Shown here one piece after another: positions 6,008-6,890 of a stretch of 6,890 bases of DNA. The stretch's first letter is position 1. Each line of letters begins with the position of its first letter. The stretch lies in NCBI GenBank assembly GCA_947068385.1, contig CAMTBF010000198.1:1-6890 (forward strand), in the 5' to 3' direction. The notes beneath the pieces are model-generated. The model was given only the letters and a program-made list of their open reading frames with translations, had not been told where the DNA came from and did not search any database. The stretch comes from an uncultured Lachnospiraceae bacterium. Lineage in GTDB: Bacteria > Bacillota > Clostridia > Lachnospirales > Lachnospiraceae. Made by a program: the position numbers and the translations under genes.

Positions 6008-6890
6008 CTATGATTCCGTGGGGCAGGGAGCCACCTTTATGCCGCGGCAGCTGATGTGGCCTCCGTTCCTGACGGAGAGGCCGATGCCGCCGTTTCGGTA
6101 TGGATGGTCGCTGTCTGTGACCTCCAGCATTTTGCGGTCGTTTAATGTCACGGTGAAATGGTTTCCTTTTGCCGTGACGCAGATGCAATAGTCAGAACCT
6201 AGTTCCCAGGGGAAGCCAGTCTCTGCCAGTGGGACATAGCCGTTCTCATTTTTATAGAAGCCGAGCTTGCCCGGAGCATAGAAACCGGCAGCGTAGGAGC
6301 GGATGGATCCTTTGACGCGGACGTTCACCATGTGGGAGCCGGGGCACTCCGGGCGGATATGGAAGGTGACGGCGTAGTCATCCCAGTCATAGGCCCCGGT
6401 GTATACCTCGCCGAAATCCGCGCAGCTTAAGTGCAGCCTGTCACTGCTAAGCCAGGTCAGGCCTTTCAGCCTGGTGAACTGGCGGATTTCCTTTTGGGTG
6501 AAGCTCCAGACCTCCATGGCGGATTCTGCCAGGTCTATCGTATAGTCCGCCGCGCCCTCCTGGCAGAAATCGTCCAGTAATATGCGGAGGGCCATATCCT
6601 CCTGCCCGGCTTTTCCTTTCAGGACAAAGCCCGCCTCGTCCAGCAGGCCGTTTTCCAGGAAAGGGATGGCCAGGGAGACCTGCTTCCACTGGGTTTTGCT
6701 CAAAGGCACCGCTTCCCCGCCGGTGACGATTTCGCCGGTGGCGGCGTTGCGCACATAGGCCAGGGCGGAGCAGTCCCCGCTCTCCGGGGCAAGCTTCAGA
6801 AATCCATAGATCCGCTGGCCTGGGTAGAGCGTGGGGGAGAAGCTTGGCTGGTATCTGTTGTCATCGAAATCTTCGGGGACGTAGTAGGTC
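6008..6890 (-). CDS. C-terminal part of a large protein with beta-sandwich modules; tentative ADP-ribosylglycohydrolase-like protein (partial)
   Basis: The reading frame is open from the right window edge to a TAG at 6008-6010, giving 293 residues without a start. Reading through the edge adds TYYVPEDFDDNRYQPSFSPT and LYPGQRIYGFLKLAPESGD before VRNAATGEIV. The first visible module (about 10-140) looks like a beta-rich accessory domain. The second (about 145-290) has WLSSDRLHL, DWDDYAVTFHI, GFYKNENGYVPL, HFTVTLNDRKML and GGIGLSVRNGGHISCRGIKV. This pattern resembles the concanavalin-like folds of the DUF1080/LamG type. The 'DDNRYQPSFSPTLYPGQ' linker reminds me of C-terminal regions of ADP-ribosylglycohydrolase family proteins of gut Clostridia. 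That is from memory and uncertain, because the catalytic part lies outside the window. No membrane segment is visible. A glycoside-processing enzyme with the same modules is the main alternative. Confidence 0.75.
   Translation of the reverse strand, partial: TYYVPEDFDDNRYQPSFSPTLYPGQRIYGFLKLAPESGDCSALAYVRNAATGEIVTGGEAVPLSKTQWKQVSLAIPFLENGLLDEAGFVLKGKAGQEDMALRILLDDFCQEGAADYTIDLAESAMEVWSFTQKEIRQFTRLKGLTWLSSDRLHLSCADFGEVYTGAYDWDDYAVTFHIRPECPGSHMVNVRVKGSIRSYAAGFYAPGKLGFYKNENGYVPLAETGFPWELGSDYCICVTAKGNHFTVTLNDRKMLEVTDSDHPYRNGGIGLSVRNGGHISCRGIKVAPCPTES

Noticed and set aside
5280..6188. 302-codon - strand frame opposite the PF06541 gene
   Set aside because: The product is a proline/glutamine/histidine-rich composition artefact. 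The + strand protein has all the family motifs.
1..6890. CRISPR array, insertion sequence, tRNA or rRNA genes, toxin-antitoxin or phage-defence module
   Set aside because: No regularly spaced repeats, transposase motifs, terminal inverted repeats, cloverleaf sequences or defence-type domains were seen.

Overview
The window looks like chromosomal DNA of a GC-rich anaerobic Firmicute, most likely a gut Lachnospiraceae/Clostridia relative. This rests on protein families (XpaC-TelA pair, TelA of the Firmicutes type, PF06541 membrane protein, MATE pump), GGAG-type ribosome binding sites and sigma-A-like promoters. I see no tRNA, rRNA, CRISPR array, insertion sequence or prophage gene.

Left part (1-1100, + strand): the last 22 codons of an unidentified gene overlap by ATGA with a complete DUF2461 (TIGR02453) gene. 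That gene overlaps, again by ATGA, with a short region whose coding potential jumps between the three forward frames. I read this as the decayed 3' gene of the same operon. A strong symmetric hairpin with A and T tracts on its two sides closes this operon and also the convergent one from the right.

Middle part (1098-5231, - strand): reading right to left, a MATE-family exporter with its own promoter is followed by an xpaC-like membrane protein gene and a telA gene. The promoter for xpaC-telA lies in the short gap behind the exporter gene. XpaC and TelA (YaaN) are neighbours in other Firmicutes such as Bacillus subtilis and are linked to envelope or toxic-compound stress. Their biochemical roles remain poorly understood.

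Right part (5232-6890): a roughly 200-base divergent intergenic region carries a perfect 11-bp hairpin. It is followed on the + strand by a small PF06541 (CmpB-like) membrane protein gene. Convergent to it is the 3' end of a large gene on the - strand that runs off the window. Its visible 293 residues look like non-catalytic beta-sandwich modules, tentatively the C-terminus of an ADP-ribosylglycohydrolase-like or sugar-acting protein.

Most of the window is ordinary genome. The items most worth a second look are the decayed gene, the XpaC-TelA pair, the hairpin before the PF06541 gene and the unidentified right-edge protein. I found no convincing case for a wholly new system.
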